Notes: generated from the sequence alone by a model not told the origin. 64,000 nucleotides of DNA from Pseudomonas monsensis (GCF_014268495.2 NZ_CP077087.1:3661501-3725500), one strand, 5' to 3'. Positions 34,934 to 43,879 are shown, counted from the stretch's first letter. A program made the numbers and translations.

Positions 34934-36327
34934 CAGCTCACCCCCAGAATCGACGAAAGATGCGCATTGAGAAACTTGCCGCTAGGGTCCAGTGCCTGGC
35001 GCACCTCGACAAACTCGCGCCAGCGCGGGTACAGCGGTTGCAAGGTGCGCGCATTGAGCGTGTGCAACTTGCCCCAGTGCGGACGGCCGTTGTACTTCCA
35101 GAAGATCGGCTCGATGGCGGCGAACAAGTTGTGGTGATCCATCTGATAGTGCTGGTGCACCGAGATCGAACAACTGTCGCGCCCCTCGAACATGCTCAGC
35201 GGTATGTCGTCTGCCTTGACGTAGCGGTACTCGATGGGAAACCAGGTGCGCAGGTCCTTGTCCTGAATCAGCTTGAGGATTTCGCGCAGGCACGCCGGGC
35301 CCTGCTCCGCCGGTACGGAATATTCCATTTCGTTGAAGCGCACCGTGCGCACGTTGGCATAGATGTCAAACGAGTCGCCCACGCGATCTTCGAAACTGGC
35401 CAGATGGCGCAGGCTGTTGAGCAGCGTGCGGCGCAGATCTGGGAAATCGCTGCCATATTTGTCGATCTTCTCGATCAGGGTGACAAACTCGTTGCCGCCC
35501 TCCTCATCGGGTGGAATCGGCGGCGTGGCCGGATCGCTGGTTTCGTTGAGGGCGATGGACAAGGCGTAGTCGGAATGGGTGACCACGAGCATTTCCCAAT
35601 GCTGGTTTTCCCGGGTGTTCTTGTCGAGGTCCTCCAGCAGCTCTTCGGTCCTGGCGATCCATTGGTGCTCGCGCAGGCGATAGGCCGGGCGGTTTTGCAG
35701 GCGGATTTTCGTTGCCACACCGAGGGCGCCAAGAGACACGCGAGACGCATTGAACACATCGCGGTGGCGCTGGCTGTCGCAGTCCAGCACTTCGCCGCTG
35801 GCGGTGACCAATTGCATCGCGCAGACGTGCGCCGAGTAAGACTGAAAAGTTTTGCCGGTGCCGTGGGTCGAAGTGGCGATGGCGCCGGCGAGGGTCTGGT
35901 AATCAATATCGGCCATGTTCTGCAGAGCCTGGCCGATGTCTTTCAGCGGTTGCCCCATGCGTGACATCGGCGTGCCGGCGGCGAATTCGGCCTGCAGGGT
36001 GTTCGGGTCGTGATCGAGCAGACCGTTGAAGTAACTCAGCGACAACAGCGTGCCGTCGGTGGGCACCAGCGCGCTGAACGAATGCGCCGAGCCTACGGGG
36101 CGGATCTTGCCCTGCGCCTGACGGATCACTTGAGTCAACTCATCGAGGTTCTTCGGCGCCAGCCGTGCCGCCGGCAGGCAACTCTGCCCGCCCGACCAGT
36201 TGCGCCAGGGAATCAGTCGTGGCGCGCGCATCAATTGGCCCAAGGCCGGGTTCGTCGCCAGCGCACTGAAGGCGCCAACGATACTTGCCCGCTGCAACAA
36301 CTGACGCCGTGTCATACCCATCGTCAT
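34933..36327 (-). CDS. FAD-linked D-arabinono-1,4-lactone oxidase family protein, Tat-exported
   Basis: 464 residues. A Tat signal (MTRRQLLQRASIVGAFSALA) is followed by an FAD-binding PCMH domain (APKNLDELTQVIRQAQGKIR, PVGSAHSFSALVPTDGTLLS, AGAIATSTHGTGKTF) and a C-terminal ALO domain ending NAHLSSILGV. This family oxidises aldonolactones or alditols and normally passes electrons to O2 or cytochrome c. I use ATG 36327, which has AAGGG seven bases upstream; the frame also opens at a GTG at 36333. It lies between the cytochrome and PLP genes in one operon. Confidence 0.9.
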   Translation of the reverse strand: MTMGMTRRQLLQRASIVGAFSALATNPALGQLMRAPRLIPWRNWSGGQSCLPAARLAPKNLDELTQVIRQAQGKIRPVGSAHSFSALVPTDGTLLSLSYFNGLLDHDPNTLQAEFAAGTPMSRMGQPLKDIGQALQNMADIDYQTLAGAIATSTHGTGKTFQSYSAHVCAMQLVTASGEVLDCDSQRHRDVFNASRVSLGALGVATKIRLQNRPAYRLREHQWIARTEELLEDLDKNTRENQHWEMLVVTHSDYALSIALNETSDPATPPIPPDEEGGNEFVTLIEKIDKYGSDFPDLRRTLLNSLRHLASFEDRVGDSFDIYANVRTVRFNEMEYSVPAEQGPACLREILKLIQDKDLRTWFPIEYRYVKADDIPLSMFEGRDSCSISVHQHYQMDHHNLFAAIEPIFWKYNGRPHWGKLHTLNARTLQPLYPRWREFVEVRQALDPSGKFLNAHLSSILGVS

Positions 36328-36337
36328 GAGCACGCCC

Positions 36338-36691
36338 TTATTGTGGGAGAGGTTGATCGGCCATGAAGCCGATCAGTTGCAGGAATTGTTCTTCCGAGCA
36401 CTCGACGCACTGGCCCATCGGCGGCATGCCGTTATAGCCATTGATAGCGTGATCGAGCAGCGTGTCGGCGCCCTGCCGGATGCGCGGCTCCCAGGCTTTG
36501 CGATCGCCGGTGAGCGGTGCGTTGGCGGCCGGATTGGCGTGGCAGAGCTGGCAGCTGTTGGTGTAGATCTGCGCAAGGGTCGGCTCTTTGGGTATCGCGT
36601 CATGGGCGGTGGCCGGGGGTTTGGGCTCTTCGCCGCAGCCAAACAGCGTCATGGCTAACGCCAGCAGTAAAGTGAGACGGATTGCCCGCAT
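36338..36691 (-). CDS. c-type cytochrome lipoprotein (cytochrome c5 type)
   Basis: 117 residues. A signal peptide ends LFGCG with a lipobox Cys at about 19, so the protein is probably anchored. The heme motif is CQLCH (Cys47, Cys50, His51) and the axial Met lies in NGYNGMPPMGQCVECSEEQF, where the two extra Cys are typical of cytochrome c5. GAGGAA precedes the ATG. As the first gene of the operon with the FAD oxidase, it is the likely electron acceptor for that enzyme. Confidence 0.92.
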   Translation of the reverse strand: MRAIRLTLLLALAMTLFGCGEEPKPPATAHDAIPKEPTLAQIYTNSCQLCHANPAANAPLTGDRKAWEPRIRQGADTLLDHAINGYNGMPPMGQCVECSEEQFLQLIGFMADQPLPQ

Positions 36692-36835
36692 AACGTTCCT
36701 CGAAGGTGGCAGCGCTTATTGTTGTGAGCACACCTTAAGGCAGGCAGGTCAGCAGGTTGAGGGCATTGCGGGACAGAGAGGGGGCATCCGGGGCCAGTCC
36801 GGAATGAAGTCGAAATCGGCGATAGACACAAAACC

Positions 36836-36926
36836 CTGTGGGAGCTGGCGTGCCAGCGATAGCGAATTGTCAGCCAATGAAGCCCGTGAAAGTACCGGCC
36901 ACATCGCTGGAAAGCCAGCGCGCCCA
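36836..36926. repeat. REP pair of a third type (GGGAGCTGGC family)
   Basis: TGTGGGAGCTGGCGTGCCAG followed by CGATAGCG is mirrored by ACATCGCTGGAAAGCCAGCG. It lies in the 380-bp gap between the divergent cytochrome and ALDH genes. The remainder of 36692-37072 presumably holds both promoters; no gene is seen. Confidence 0.65.
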
Positions 36927-37072
36927 AGTTCAGCGGTGTCGCTGCCCCCCTCTGTTCTGCGCCTTTGCGTGACATTCGAGTGACATTCGCGGGTTTAAAT
37001 CCCGGCGCATTCAGGCGTATAACCTACAGAGACTTTTTGATCTGCATACGGACATCAACACGGGGTAGCGAC

Positions 37073-38698
37073 ATGACCACAGCAAACATCCTTGGCAACC
37101 TGTTCCCTTCTGTCAGCGACATCCCGGAAAAATACCGCCTCGACGGTCAGGTCGAGCAACGCGAATACCTCGTCGATGGCCAGTTGCGCCGCTGGGACGG
37201 CCCGCTCGCCCAAGTGCGCAGCCCGGTCTATCTGCACGGCGAGAACGGCGAGGAACAAGTGATTCTCGGCAGCACCCCGTTGCTCGACGCCGACACTGCG
37301 CTGACCGCACTCGATGCCGCTGTCCGCGCCTACGACCGTGGCCAGGGCCTGTGGCCGACCATGCGCGTCGCCGAACGTATCCAGCATGTCGAAGCCTTCC
37401 TCGGCCGCATGCGCCAACAGCGCGATGCCGTAGTGAAACTGCTGATGTGGGAAATCGGCAAGAACCTCAAGGACTCGGAAAAGGAATTCGACCGCACCTG
37501 CGACTACATCGTCGATACCATCAATGCGCTTAAAGAACTCGACCGCCGCTCCAGCCGTTTCGAGCTGGAACAGGACACACTCGGCCAGATCCGCCGCGTG
37601 CCGCTCGGCGTCGCGCTGTGCATGGGCCCTTACAACTACCCGCTGAACGAAACCTTCACCACGCTGATTCCGGCGCTGATCATGGGCAACACTGTGGTGT
37701 TCAAGCCGGCCAAGCTCGGCGTGTTGCTGATCCGTCCGTTGCTCGAAGCCTTCCGAGACAGCTTCCCCACCGGCGTGATCAATGTGATCTACGGCAGCGG
37801 CCGCGAAACCGTCAGCGCGCTGATGGCCAGCGGCAAGATCGACATCTTCGCCTTCATCGGCACCAACAAGGCCGCCAGTGACCTGAAGAAACTGCACCCG
37901 AAACCGCACCGCTTGCGCGCGGCATTGGGGCTGGATGCGAAGAACCCGGGCATCGTGCTGCCGGAAGTCGATCTGGACAACGCCGTCAGCGAAGCGGTCA
38001 CCGGCTCGCTGTCGTTCAACGGCCAGCGTTGCACCGCGCTGAAAATCCTCTTCGTTCACGAAGATGTGGTCGACAGCTTTATCGAGAAATTCAACGCCAG
38101 ACTGGCCACGCTGAAACCGGGCATGCCCTGGGACAGCGGTGTGTCGCTGACACCGCTGCCGGAGTCGGGCAAGGTCGATTACCTGCATGGCCTGGTAGCG
38201 GATGCGCGCAGCAAGGGTGCCGAGGTGGTCAACCCGAATGGCGGCGAGTCGCGCGAGTCGTTCTTCTACCCGGCAGTGCTGTATCCGGTGACGCCGCAGA
38301 TGCGCGTGTACAACGAGGAGCAGTTCGGCCCGGTGGTGCCGATTGTGCCGTACCGTCACCTAGACACCGTGATCGACTACGTGCTGGAGTCGGATTTCGG
38401 CCAGCAGTTGAGTATCTTCGGCACCAACCCGGTGGCCGTCGGCCGACTGGTCGACACCTTCGCCAACCAGGTCGGGCGGATCAACCTCAACGCCCAGTGC
38501 CAGCGCGGCCCGGACACCTACCCGTTCAACGGCCGCAAGAACTCCGCCGAAGGTACGCTGTCGGTACACGATGCGCTGCGGGTGTTTTCGATCCGCACGC
38601 TGGTGGCGACCAAGTTCCAGGACAGCAACAAGGACCTGATCAGCGAGATCATTCGCGGTCGCGATTCAAGCTTCCTGACCACCGATTACATTTTCTGA
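37073..38698 (+). CDS. ALDH-superfamily enzyme, annotated type: NADP-dependent glyceraldehyde-3-phosphate dehydrogenase
   Basis: 541 residues, aldehyde dehydrogenase fold. The NAD(P) region GPYNYPLNETFTTLIPALIM includes the oxyanion Asn, and the catalytic Cys320 is in FNGQRCTALKI. The segment that normally reads ELGG is instead LGLDA: Gly286 stands exactly 34 residues before Cys320, where the general-base Glu belongs. The protein is closest in my reading to the GapN-like family that makes 3-phosphoglycerate directly, but the missing Glu argues for altered chemistry or a different acyl acceptor. GGGGTAG precedes the ATG at 37073; the upstream extension to 36965 is unsupported. Confidence 0.88.
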   Translation: MTTANILGNLFPSVSDIPEKYRLDGQVEQREYLVDGQLRRWDGPLAQVRSPVYLHGENGEEQVILGSTPLLDADTALTALDAAVRAYDRGQGLWPTMRVAERIQHVEAFLGRMRQQRDAVVKLLMWEIGKNLKDSEKEFDRTCDYIVDTINALKELDRRSSRFELEQDTLGQIRRVPLGVALCMGPYNYPLNETFTTLIPALIMGNTVVFKPAKLGVLLIRPLLEAFRDSFPTGVINVIYGSGRETVSALMASGKIDIFAFIGTNKAASDLKKLHPKPHRLRAALGLDAKNPGIVLPEVDLDNAVSEAVTGSLSFNGQRCTALKILFVHEDVVDSFIEKFNARLATLKPGMPWDSGVSLTPLPESGKVDYLHGLVADARSKGAEVVNPNGGESRESFFYPAVLYPVTPQMRVYNEEQFGPVVPIVPYRHLDTVIDYVLESDFGQQLSIFGTNPVAVGRLVDTFANQVGRINLNAQCQRGPDTYPFNGRKNSAEGTLSVHDALRVFSIRTLVATKFQDSNKDLISEIIRGRDSSFLTTDYIF

Positions 38699-38747
38699 CG
38701 AGGACCTTGCACTGAGTACATTCAGCACCCACCGACTGCCTCCGCTG

Positions 38748-39785
38748 TTGCGCCGAATCCTGCGTCCGCTGCTGGACCCGTACCGGCGCTATCGGCACGC
38801 CCGAGTGATCCACGCGGTGCGGGTGGCGTTGGGGTTGCTGGCGACCATCCTGCTGACCACCGGCATTAACCTGCCCCACGGCGAGTGGGCGTCGGTGACC
38901 ATGCTGGTGGTGATTGGCGGTTTGCAGCATCACGGCAACATTGGCAAAAAAGCCGCTGAACGCGCCACCGGCACCTTGATCGGCGCCGGCGTCGGTTTGC
39001 TGCTGGTCGCGCAGCAGGCGTGGCTCGGTATGCCGTGGCTGACCTATTTCGCCATGGCGGTGGTCTGCGGATTCTTTTCCTATCACGCCATCGGCAAGGG
39101 CGGCTACACCGCCCTGCTCTCGGCGATCACCGTGTTCATCGTCGCCGGGCATGGCGACAATCCGATCACGGACGGTTTGTGGCGCGGCGTCGATATCCTG
39201 ATCGGCATCGCGCTGGCACTGGCGTTCTCGTTTGCCTTGCCGCTGTACGCTGTGTATTCGTGGCGCTACAACCTGGCCGATGCCTTACGCGATTGCGCCA
39301 CGGTGTACGGACGGATCATCAGCGGCCATCCGGTCAGCGCCGATGAACATCTGAGACTGATGGCGCGCCTCGGCGCGGTGATGGTGCAACTGCGCTCGCT
39401 GATGCCGTCGGTGTCCAAGGAAGTAAAGATCTCGATGACCGAACTCGATGCGATCCAGCGCAATCTGCGCATGTGCATCAGCACCCTGGAAATCCTCGGC
39501 AATACCCGTCCGGACGCCAACGATCCGCAAGCCATGGCTCATCTGCAATCGGCGCTAAAGGCTGAACACCGGCAGATTCGCGTGCAGTTGATCGGCATGG
39601 CTCGCGCCCTGAAAACCGGCGCGGCACAACGCCTCGATCGACCTCTGGAACTGGCGGAGGTGAAGCTGGATGTGCCGGTTTACAGCGCGCTGGATGGCTA
39701 TCGGCTGTTGACCCGGCAACTGGCTGCGAACATCACCGAGATGCGCCAGCGCCTGGCGAAAACCGCACCGCGCTGGAACATCTGA
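38748..39785 (+). CDS. FUSC family membrane protein
   Basis: 345 residues. An N-terminal FUSC-type bundle of about six membrane helices (VRVALGLLATILLTTGINLP, VTMLVVIGGLQHHGNIGKKA, ERATGTLIGAGVGLLLVA) is followed by a cytoplasmic helical domain. Members are aromatic-acid/fusaric-acid efflux subunits, but no adaptor gene is adjacent. It is annotated from TTG 38748. The only good Shine-Dalgarno (GAGGA near 38700) points to an in-frame CTG at 38712, which would add 12 residues (LSTFSTHRLPPL). It lies 49 bases after the ALDH gene, so the two are likely co-transcribed. Confidence 0.85.
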   Translation: MRRILRPLLDPYRRYRHARVIHAVRVALGLLATILLTTGINLPHGEWASVTMLVVIGGLQHHGNIGKKAAERATGTLIGAGVGLLLVAQQAWLGMPWLTYFAMAVVCGFFSYHAIGKGGYTALLSAITVFIVAGHGDNPITDGLWRGVDILIGIALALAFSFALPLYAVYSWRYNLADALRDCATVYGRIISGHPVSADEHLRLMARLGAVMVQLRSLMPSVSKEVKISMTELDAIQRNLRMCISTLEILGNTRPDANDPQAMAHLQSALKAEHRQIRVQLIGMARALKTGAAQRLDRPLELAEVKLDVPVYSALDGYRLLTRQLAANITEMRQRLAKTAPRWNI

Positions 39786-39788
39786 GCG

Positions 39789-40682
39789 TTACTGCGCGGC
39801 GAGCCGGCGAATTTTCAACCCCCAGCCCTGCTGCATGCCGGCAGCCGCCAGCAGGATCGCCGCCACGCCGACCCATTGCAGGATCTCCAGGCGATGGCCG
39901 AAGGCGAACCAGTCGACGAAAATCGCTGCAATCGGATAGATAAATGACAGCGCACCGGTCAATGCCGTCGGCAGTTTCTGGATCGCGCCGTACAGCAGCA
40001 CATACATCAAACCGGTATGCACAATGCCCAGCGTCACCAGACTCGCCCACGCAGTCGCTGCTTGCGGCAGTGCGCTGAAATGCGCGAACGGTGCGAGCAA
40101 CAGCACGCCGGTGCAGACCTGAATCAGCGCGATCAGGTGCGGCGGTGTGCCGGTCAGGCGTTTGATGATCAGCGCGGCAATCGCGTAGAGAAACGCTGCG
40201 CCCAATGCCAGCGCAATGCCTGTCAGATAGTCGCCGCCACTCTCGGCCTGGGTGCCGTGGGCACTGACGATGGCCAACATTCCCATGAACGAGACCGCCA
40301 GCCAGAACAGCTTCTGCAGGGTGATTTTCTCGCCGAGAAACAGCGCCGCCAACCCGACCAGCATGAACGGCTGCACGTTGTACACCGCGGTGCCGATGGC
40401 AATCGACGCCCGGGAGTACGAAGCAAACAACAGCACCCAGTTGCCGACAATCGCTACGCCGCTGAGCACGGCCAGCAGGAACGTCGTGCGGGTCAGCATG
40501 CCCGGGCGCAGAAAACCGAATGCCGCGCAAATCAGCAGCAAGGTGCCAGCGCCGAACACGCAGCGCCAGAACACCACATCCAGCACCGGTTGCCCGGACA
40601 CCAGCACAAACCAGCCGATCGTCCCGGATATCAGCATGGCTGCAGTCATTTCAAATGAGCCGCGGCGGATTGTCTTGTCCAT
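39789..40682 (-). CDS. EamA/DMT family transporter
   Basis: 297 residues with ten predicted membrane helices in two EamA repeats (GQPVLDVVFWRCVFGAGTLL in the first; ALTGALSFIYPIAAIFVDWF in the second). It probably exports a small metabolite such as an amino acid. I use ATG 40682 with GAGGAG upstream; the longer frame to 40742 is not supported. It is divergent from an Lrp/AsnC gene, a frequent pairing in which the regulator controls the exporter. Confidence 0.92.
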   Translation of the reverse strand: MDKTIRRGSFEMTAAMLISGTIGWFVLVSGQPVLDVVFWRCVFGAGTLLLICAAFGFLRPGMLTRTTFLLAVLSGVAIVGNWVLLFASYSRASIAIGTAVYNVQPFMLVGLAALFLGEKITLQKLFWLAVSFMGMLAIVSAHGTQAESGGDYLTGIALALGAAFLYAIAALIIKRLTGTPPHLIALIQVCTGVLLLAPFAHFSALPQAATAWASLVTLGIVHTGLMYVLLYGAIQKLPTALTGALSFIYPIAAIFVDWFAFGHRLEILQWVGVAAILLAAAGMQQGWGLKIRRLAAQ

Positions 40683-40816
40683 TTCAGTCTCCTCTTGTGT
40701 GGCAAAAGTATGCCAAGTGGAGCCGGGGCCACTCCAGCGCAAAAAGCAGGCTAAACTCGCTATCTGCCTTTTTTATAGTGGGTATTTTCTTTCAGTTGCC
40801 TAATTCAGGAGTTTTT

Positions 40817-41254
40817 ATGACTGACGACATCGACCAGATCCTGATCGGCGCCTTGATGGAAGATTCGCGGCGCTCACTCAAGGCGCTCGCGCAACTCAGC
40901 GGCCTGTCTTCGCCGAGCGTGGCCGAGCGCTTGCGTCGCCTGGAAGAGCGCGGCGTGCTCAAGGGCTACACCGTGGAGATTGACCCCAAATGCTTCGGCT
41001 ACCAGTTGCAGGCGATCGTCCGCGTGCGCCCGCTGCCGGGACAGTTGCAGGAAGTCGAGCGGCAGATTCTGTCGATTCCAGAGTTTACCGAGTGCGACAA
41101 GGTCACCGGCGAGGACTGTTTCATTGCCCGCTTGCATGTGCGTTCGATGGAACAACTGGACACCCTGCTCGACCGCCTCAATACCTTGGCCGAAACCAAT
41201 ACCGCGATTGTCAAAAAGACCCCCGTCAAGCGCCGGCTGCCGCCGATGGCTTGA
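40817..41254 (+). CDS. Lrp/AsnC family transcriptional regulator
   Basis: 145 residues. The AsnC-type winged HTH (LAQLSGLSSPSVAERLRRLE, RGVLKGYTVEIDPKCFGY) is followed by an RAM ligand domain (IARLHVRSMEQLDTLLDRLN). Divergent from the EamA transporter over about 130 bp, so it likely senses an amino acid and controls that exporter. CAGGAG lies before ATG 40817, and this Met begins the family homology (MTDDIDQILIGALMEDSRRS). Confidence 0.94.
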   Translation: MTDDIDQILIGALMEDSRRSLKALAQLSGLSSPSVAERLRRLEERGVLKGYTVEIDPKCFGYQLQAIVRVRPLPGQLQEVERQILSIPEFTECDKVTGEDCFIARLHVRSMEQLDTLLDRLNTLAETNTAIVKKTPVKRRLPPMA

Positions 41255-41311
41255 GTGCTTTTTCTTCACGTTCGGCGTAGATTGAGGTTTTTCCAGCTAA
41301 GGATTGGCGGT

Positions 41312-41638
41312 ATGAAATGTTATGCAGTGATGCTGATGGCGTTGGTGCTCAATGGTTGCGGTACGGTGCAAACCGTAGTGAGCAGCGACAAGCACACCGC
41401 CGACAGCCTCAAGAGAGAGAAAAGCTACTGCGGCGCCGTGCCACGGATCTACAGCGGTGTGACCTACGACTTCTGCCTGATGAACGCCGAAGTGCGCGAA
41501 GGTGTCGACACGTTCCAGCACAACAACGCGAACTTCGGCATCCTCATCGATGCAGCGGCGTCCGGGGTGCTCGATACGTTCTTACTGCCTTATACCGTCT
41601 ACAAACAGCACGCCGATGGCAGCATTGTCATCAACTAG
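41312..41638 (+). CDS. YceK/YidQ family lipoprotein
   Basis: 108 residues. The signal peptide MKCYAVMLMALVLNGCG ends in a lipobox with Cys16. The mature part contains the family segment KSYCGAVPRIYSGVTYDFCL and ends with a short hydrophobic stretch (FGILIDAAASGVLDTFLLPY). E. coli YceK is an outer-membrane lipoprotein of unknown role. AAGGATT precedes ATG 41312. A terminator follows within 20 bases. Confidence 0.9.
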   Translation: MKCYAVMLMALVLNGCGTVQTVVSSDKHTADSLKREKSYCGAVPRIYSGVTYDFCLMNAEVREGVDTFQHNNANFGILIDAAASGVLDTFLLPYTVYKQHADGSIVIN

Positions 41639-41654
41639 GTGCACGTTCAGCAGG

Positions 41655-41688
41655 CAACAAAAAACCCGCAAATGCGGGTTTTTTGTTG
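41655..41688. terminator. Bidirectional terminator
   Basis: A perfect 16-bp stem (CAACAAAAAACCCGCA and its complement) closes on a two-base loop. It has A-rich and T-rich flanks in both directions, as expected between the convergent YceK and Bax-inhibitor genes. Confidence 0.93.
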
Positions 41689-41703
41689 ATGCCAGTCTGG
41701 CGA

Positions 41704-42375
41704 TCAGTCGTCGCGGCTCATGATGCCGAATATCTGCAACAAGCTGACGAACAGGTTGTAGATAGATACATACAGGCTGATGGTCGCCATGATGTAGTTG
41801 CGCTCACCGCCGTGGATGATGGCGCTGGTCTGGAACAGGATGCACACCGACGAGAACAGCACGAAGCCGGCGCTGATCGCCAGTTGCAGGCCGCTGATCT
41901 GGAAGAACATGCTCGCCAGCGTTGCCCCCAGCAGGACGAAGAAACCGGCGGTGATGAAACCACCGAGGAAGCTCATGTCCTTACGGGTGATCAGCACGTA
42001 GGCCGACAGACCGCCAAACACCAGCGCGGTCATCGCGAACGCCGAACTGACCACTTCAGCGCCGCCCTGCATGCCCAGGTAACGGTTGAGGATCGGGCCG
42101 AGCAGGAAACCCATGAATCCGGTCAACGCAAACGCGGACACCAGGCCCCACGCGGAGTCACGGAGTTTGTTGGTAAGGAAGAACAGCCCGTAGAAGCCGA
42201 TCAGCACCACGAAGATGTTCGGGTAGCCCACACGCATCTGCTGTGCCACGAACGCCATCACACCGCTGAAAGCCAGGGTCAGGGCCAGTAGACCGTAAGT
42301 GTTGCGCAGGACGCGGCTAACCTCTAGCTGCTCAGCCTGCACGCTGTTATTAACTGCGTAATCCTGTTCGCGCAT
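41704..42375 (-). CDS. Bax inhibitor-1 / YccA family membrane protein
   Basis: 223 residues with seven predicted membrane helices, starting MREQDYAVNNSVQAEQLEVS and including VSAFALTGFMGFLLGPILNR and SLYVSIYNLFVSLLQIFGI near the C terminus. YccA of E. coli modulates FtsH proteolysis; the family also includes eukaryotic Bax inhibitor-1 calcium-leak channels. AGGAGT precedes the ATG. Monocistronic, with the shared terminator downstream. Confidence 0.94.
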   Translation of the reverse strand: MREQDYAVNNSVQAEQLEVSRVLRNTYGLLALTLAFSGVMAFVAQQMRVGYPNIFVVLIGFYGLFFLTNKLRDSAWGLVSAFALTGFMGFLLGPILNRYLGMQGGAEVVSSAFAMTALVFGGLSAYVLITRKDMSFLGGFITAGFFVLLGATLASMFFQISGLQLAISAGFVLFSSVCILFQTSAIIHGGERNYIMATISLYVSIYNLFVSLLQIFGIMSRDD

Positions 42376-42497
42376 GGCGACACTCCTGTTGGTTTGAAAC
42401 GTTCAGTCGCAAAGATCATAACAGACGCTCTGTAACAAGCCATGCAGAGAGTTTGACAGTGTGTTTCATTCAGGTATTATGGCGCCCGCAACGCAAC

Positions 42498-42585
42498 GGA
42501 GGTGTGGCCGAGTGGTTTAAGGCAACGGTCTTGAAAACCGTCGACTGTAACAGGTCCATGAGTTCGAATCCCATCGCCTCCGCCA
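42498..42585 (+). tRNA. tRNA-Ser (anticodon TGA)
   Basis: 88-nt cloverleaf with acceptor stem GGAGGTG / CGCCTCC, D-arm GGCCGAGTGG, anticodon TGA at 42532-42534 in a CTTGAAA loop, a long variable arm, T-loop TTCGAAT and an encoded CCA end. It is the upstream border of the accessory region: its 3' part is repeated at 46191. Confidence 0.97.
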
Positions 42586-42712
42586 TCTTATGTACGACAA
42601 AGCCCTGATTATTCAGGGCTTTGTCGTTTCTGGCATTCAGGAAATTTGCTCCTCTCTCTATGGATCGTTTCCGCATCTATTCGGGCATTTCCGCAACCCT
42701 ACCCTTCTGACA
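42530..42712 (+). repeat. Direct repeat copy A (3' tRNA-Ser plus downstream ~125 bp)
   Basis: From CTTGAAAACCGTCGACTGTA within the tRNA anticodon arm to CCCTACCCTTCTGACA, this stretch recurs at 46191-46374 with roughly 90% identity or better by eye. It has the position of an attL-type site for an element integrated in a tRNA gene. The remainder of the gap to 42799 has no gene. Confidence 0.85.
42595..42626 (+). terminator. tRNA-Ser terminator
   Basis: A perfect 14-bp stem CGACAAAGCCCTGA with loop TTAT, followed by TTTCTGG, begins ten bases after the tRNA 3' end. A slightly decayed copy (stem end GCTG) is found in repeat copy B at 46257. Confidence 0.88.
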
Positions 42713-42799
42713 CCGTTAAGTTGGTGCTAAACAAATCAAACTAAGCACAGCGCGTCGGTAGCATTGAATGCTCAGTAGACCGCTTTCGGCCTTAAGCGG

Positions 42800-43726
42800 T
42801 CATTGAATTTTGCTAGCAGACGGTACCAAACCAGCGGCAAGCGCCTCCAATAATGCACTGACCTTGGGAAGCGCCTGACGGCTCTTTAGCCAAATCAGAT
42901 TGATCGCCTGGCCTTCGGTTGCCAACTGGGGAAGCACTTCAACCAATATCCCCTCTTCAAGCTGACGTTTGATCAACCATGACGGTAACTGTGCTATCCC
43001 GCATCCCGCCGATACCGCGATTACCAAACCTTCGCCATCTCCCACAACGAACTTTGCGCCTATAGCCCTGCGTTCAATTTCGCCCGGATGCTTTCCTGAA
43101 AAACTCCAAGGGCTAACCGTTCCATCCGCCCAGCCGTAAGCGATGCACTGATGATGTTCCAAGTCGCGATCAGTCAAGGGCGTGCCGTGCTTACTCAAAT
43201 ATGCGGGAGACGCACAGAAGATATGCCACTCACTGCCCAGATAGCGGTGCCCCAATGTGGCGGGCCAAACGTCCGAACCACCGATGCGTACGACGATATC
43301 GACATCTTCCTCGATAGGGTCGATGACACGGTCGGAAAACGAAATGTGCGGCAGCAGCAGTGCATGTTCCTGGGCAAACCGCAGAATGACCGGAAGTGCC
43401 TGCAGGCGGCCGAATGCACCTGGAAGGTCAATGCGAATCCTGCCGCGAGGTTCAGTGTTTTCGGCAAGTAGGGACAGCTCAGCCTCTTCGAGCTCAGCCA
43501 GCACGCCTGTACATGTGCGATAGAACGCAATCCCCGCATCCGTCAGTGACAAGCTTCGAGTTGTTCGGTGGAACAACCGAGTCCCAAGCCTGCTCTCCAA
43601 TCGAGCTATCCCTTTACTGATTGCCGAAGCCGTCAGACTCATCCGCTCGGCAGCGCCTTTAAAGCTGCCGGAGTCGGCAACGCAGACAAATACATCAATG
43701 CCCTTTAAACGTTCGGAGGAAAACAT
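42800..43726 (-). CDS. LysR-type transcriptional regulator (accessory cargo)
   Basis: 308 residues. The HTH reads FVCVADSGSFKGAAERMSLT, ASAISKGIARLESRLGTRLF, and the effector domain is of the CrgA-like type (RGRIRIDLPGAFGRLQALPV, GSEWHIFCASPAYLSKHGTP). It is divergent from the MFS gene across 153 bp and is the likely regulator of it. It lies between the two tRNA-derived repeats. Confidence 0.92.
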   Translation of the reverse strand: MFSSERLKGIDVFVCVADSGSFKGAAERMSLTASAISKGIARLESRLGTRLFHRTTRSLSLTDAGIAFYRTCTGVLAELEEAELSLLAENTEPRGRIRIDLPGAFGRLQALPVILRFAQEHALLLPHISFSDRVIDPIEEDVDIVVRIGGSDVWPATLGHRYLGSEWHIFCASPAYLSKHGTPLTDRDLEHHQCIAYGWADGTVSPWSFSGKHPGEIERRAIGAKFVVGDGEGLVIAVSAGCGIAQLPSWLIKRQLEEGILVEVLPQLATEGQAINLIWLKSRQALPKVSALLEALAAGLVPSASKIQ

Positions 43727-43879
43727 GCATGCCCCGCATTCATGAATTGAATTCTGTCGATATGATAAAAAACATCATAAATCAGAACATAATTCCCCAG
43801 TAAGCTTGATTCGCGCATCAATCAACACTTTGCGACTGACAAACACTATCAAAACAACCTGCTGAACGATGAGGCAAGG

